Both the position numbers and the translations under genes were made by a program. A stretch of 17,956 nucleotides of DNA. Origin: an uncultured Paracoccaceae bacterium. Lineage in GTDB: Bacteria; Pseudomonadota; Alphaproteobacteria; Rhodobacterales; Rhodobacteraceae. How positions within the stretch are numbered: the first letter of the stretch is position 1; each line of letters starts with the position of its first letter. Shown here in pieces: positions 17,177 through 17,956 of the stretch. The DNA lies in contig CALFYQ010000156.1 in NCBI GenBank assembly GCA_937952085.1, positions 1-17,956 of the forward strand, in the 5' to 3' direction. The notes below the pieces were generated by a model. That model saw only the letters and a list, made by a program, of their open reading frames with translations. It was not told where the DNA came from and made no database searches.

Positions 17177-17219
17177 AAAGAAAAAGGGCGGCGCCGGAAA
17201 GCGCCGCCCAGTCTTTTTT
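17177..17219. terminator. Bidirectional rho-independent terminator
   Basis: GGGCGGCGC (17186-17194) and GCGCCGCCC (17201-17209) form a perfect 9-bp stem with loop CGGAAA. On the plus strand six T follow (17214-17219), ending the M20 gene. On the minus strand the complement of AAAGAAAAA gives TTTTTCTTT, so it also ends nrdJ. It lies between the convergent genes. Confidence 0.92.
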
Positions 17220-17269
17220 GTAGTTCAGGCTTCTCGTCTGCCCGTGGTCTCGCCTGCGGCCTGTTGGTT

Positions 17270-17300
17270 GGGCGGGGCGTAGAGGGACATCACCCCGCCC
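17270..17300 (-). other. Hairpin directly after the nrdJ stop codon
   Basis: GGGCGGGG (17270-17277) pairs perfectly with CCCCGCCC (17293-17300), an 8-bp stem with a 15-base loop, starting six bases after the nrdJ stop on the minus strand. No T tract follows, and the true terminator is about 60 bases further on. It may protect the 3' end of the message. Confidence 0.4.
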
Positions 17301-17306
17301 GATGCG

Positions 17307-17956
17307 TCAGCTGCAGCCCGTCGTCGCGCCGCAATTGTCGCATTTGAGGCAGGTGCCGTTCCGCACCAGGGTGAAGCCGCCGCATTCGCCGCAGGCGTCG
17401 CCCTCATAGCCCTTCATCCGCGCCTCGGCGCGCATCCGCGCCGCGCTGTCCTCCGCCACGATCACCTCGCCGACCGCCGCCGCCGAGAGGGAGGCCGCCG
17501 CCGAGGAGGAGCGAAGCGCCGTCGCCCCGCCGCCGAGCCCGCCGGCGACGACAAAAAGCTCCTTCGGCATCCGGCCGCGATGGTAGCCGTTCGAGGCGGC
17601 GACGCGGATCGCCTCGATCTTCGCCAGCGCTTCCTCGCCGGCGTCCTCGAAGTTCCGCTTGCCCTCGTCCACGCCCCGGCCCATCGCGTCGAACCGCTCG
17701 CCTTCCGGCTCGACATGGGCGAGGTCCGTCCGGTCGAGATAGGAGATCGCCAGCTCGCGGAAGATGTAGTCGAGGATCGAGGTCGCCGACTTGATGTTCT
17801 CGTGGCCCTGCACGATCCCCGCCGGCTCGAACCGGGTGACGGTGAACGCCTCCACGAACTCCTCCAGCGGCACGCCGTATTGCAGGCCCATCGAGATCGC
17901 GATGGCGAAGTTGTTCATCATCGCCCGGAAGGCGGCGCCTTCCTTGTGCATGTCGA
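17307..17956 (-). CDS. nrdJ: B12-dependent (class II) ribonucleotide reductase, C-terminal part
   Basis: The last 215 residues plus stop; the N-terminal part, with the barrel and radical site, is beyond the window edge. The frame is open across the edge, so the ATG at 17951 is an internal methionine. Recognised from the stretch [20 protein letters not shown] then [20 protein letters not shown], from [17 protein letters not shown], and from the C-terminal [20 protein letters not shown] then [16 protein letters not shown]. The cysteine-rich end holds a CxxC...CxxC zinc-ribbon-like pair and the terminal redox cysteines that re-reduce the active site. It reduces ribonucleotides to deoxyribonucleotides in an oxygen-independent, adenosylcobalamin-dependent reaction. 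It ends at the shared bidirectional terminator. Confidence 0.93.
   Translation of the reverse strand, partial: DMHKEGAAFRAMMNNFAIAISMGLQYGVPLEEFVEAFTVTRFEPAGIVQGHENIKSATSILDYIFRELAISYLDRTDLAHVEPEGERFDAMGRGVDEGKRNFEDAGEEALAKIEAIRVAASNGYHRGRMPKELFVVAGGLGGGATALRSSSAAASLSAAAVGEVIVAEDSAARMRAEARMKGYEGDACGECGGFTLVRNGTCLKCDNCGATTGCS

Overview
The window is chromosomal DNA of very high GC content. It most likely comes from an alphaproteobacterium of the Rhodobacterales (Paracoccaceae-like). The strongest pointers are ctrA directly downstream of sciP, a class II (B12-dependent) ribonucleotide reductase, TRAP transport genes, an alphaproteobacterial-type LexA box (GTTC-N7-GTTC), and an MnmA with the N-terminus ([10 protein letters not shown]) that I associate with this order. 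I see no tRNA, rRNA, CRISPR array, insertion sequence or phage gene.

Layout. (1) 1-418, minus: N-terminal part of an exported DUF3108-like protein, cut by the window edge. (2) 487-6953: a malonate-use locus. A GntR/FCD regulator (matR-like) is divergent from a tightly packed operon for a three-part TRAP transporter (dctP, dctQ, dctM; equivalent to matPQM), malonyl-CoA decarboxylase (matA) and malonyl-CoA synthetase (matB). Together they would import malonate, activate it to malonyl-CoA and decarboxylate it to acetyl-CoA. The divergent intergenic region holds an inverted repeat that is a good operator candidate. (3) 6981-7556, plus: a VanZ-family membrane protein. (4) 7519-7735, minus: a 42-residue single-helix membrane protein, apparently unannotated, with its own ribosome binding site, a -35 box and a perfect SOS box. 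(5) 7738-12109, minus: recG and ligA, four bases apart. (6) 12196-13389, minus: sciP, then ctrA, then a rho-independent terminator; the sciP-ctrA gap carries a near-consensus CtrA box and a GANTC site. (7) 13487-14629, plus: mnmA, divergent from sciP and possibly read from a leaderless transcript. (8) 14630-15113: a stretch with no gene I can support. (9) 15114-17153: a periplasmic glutathione peroxidase (minus), divergent from an M20 dipeptidase (plus). (10) 17178-17956: a bidirectional terminator shared with the C-terminal part of nrdJ (minus), which runs off the window.

The most interesting item is the LexA-box-driven small membrane protein beside recG. Its architecture resembles SOS-induced small division inhibitors such as Caulobacter SidA, though I see no sequence homology to support that function.
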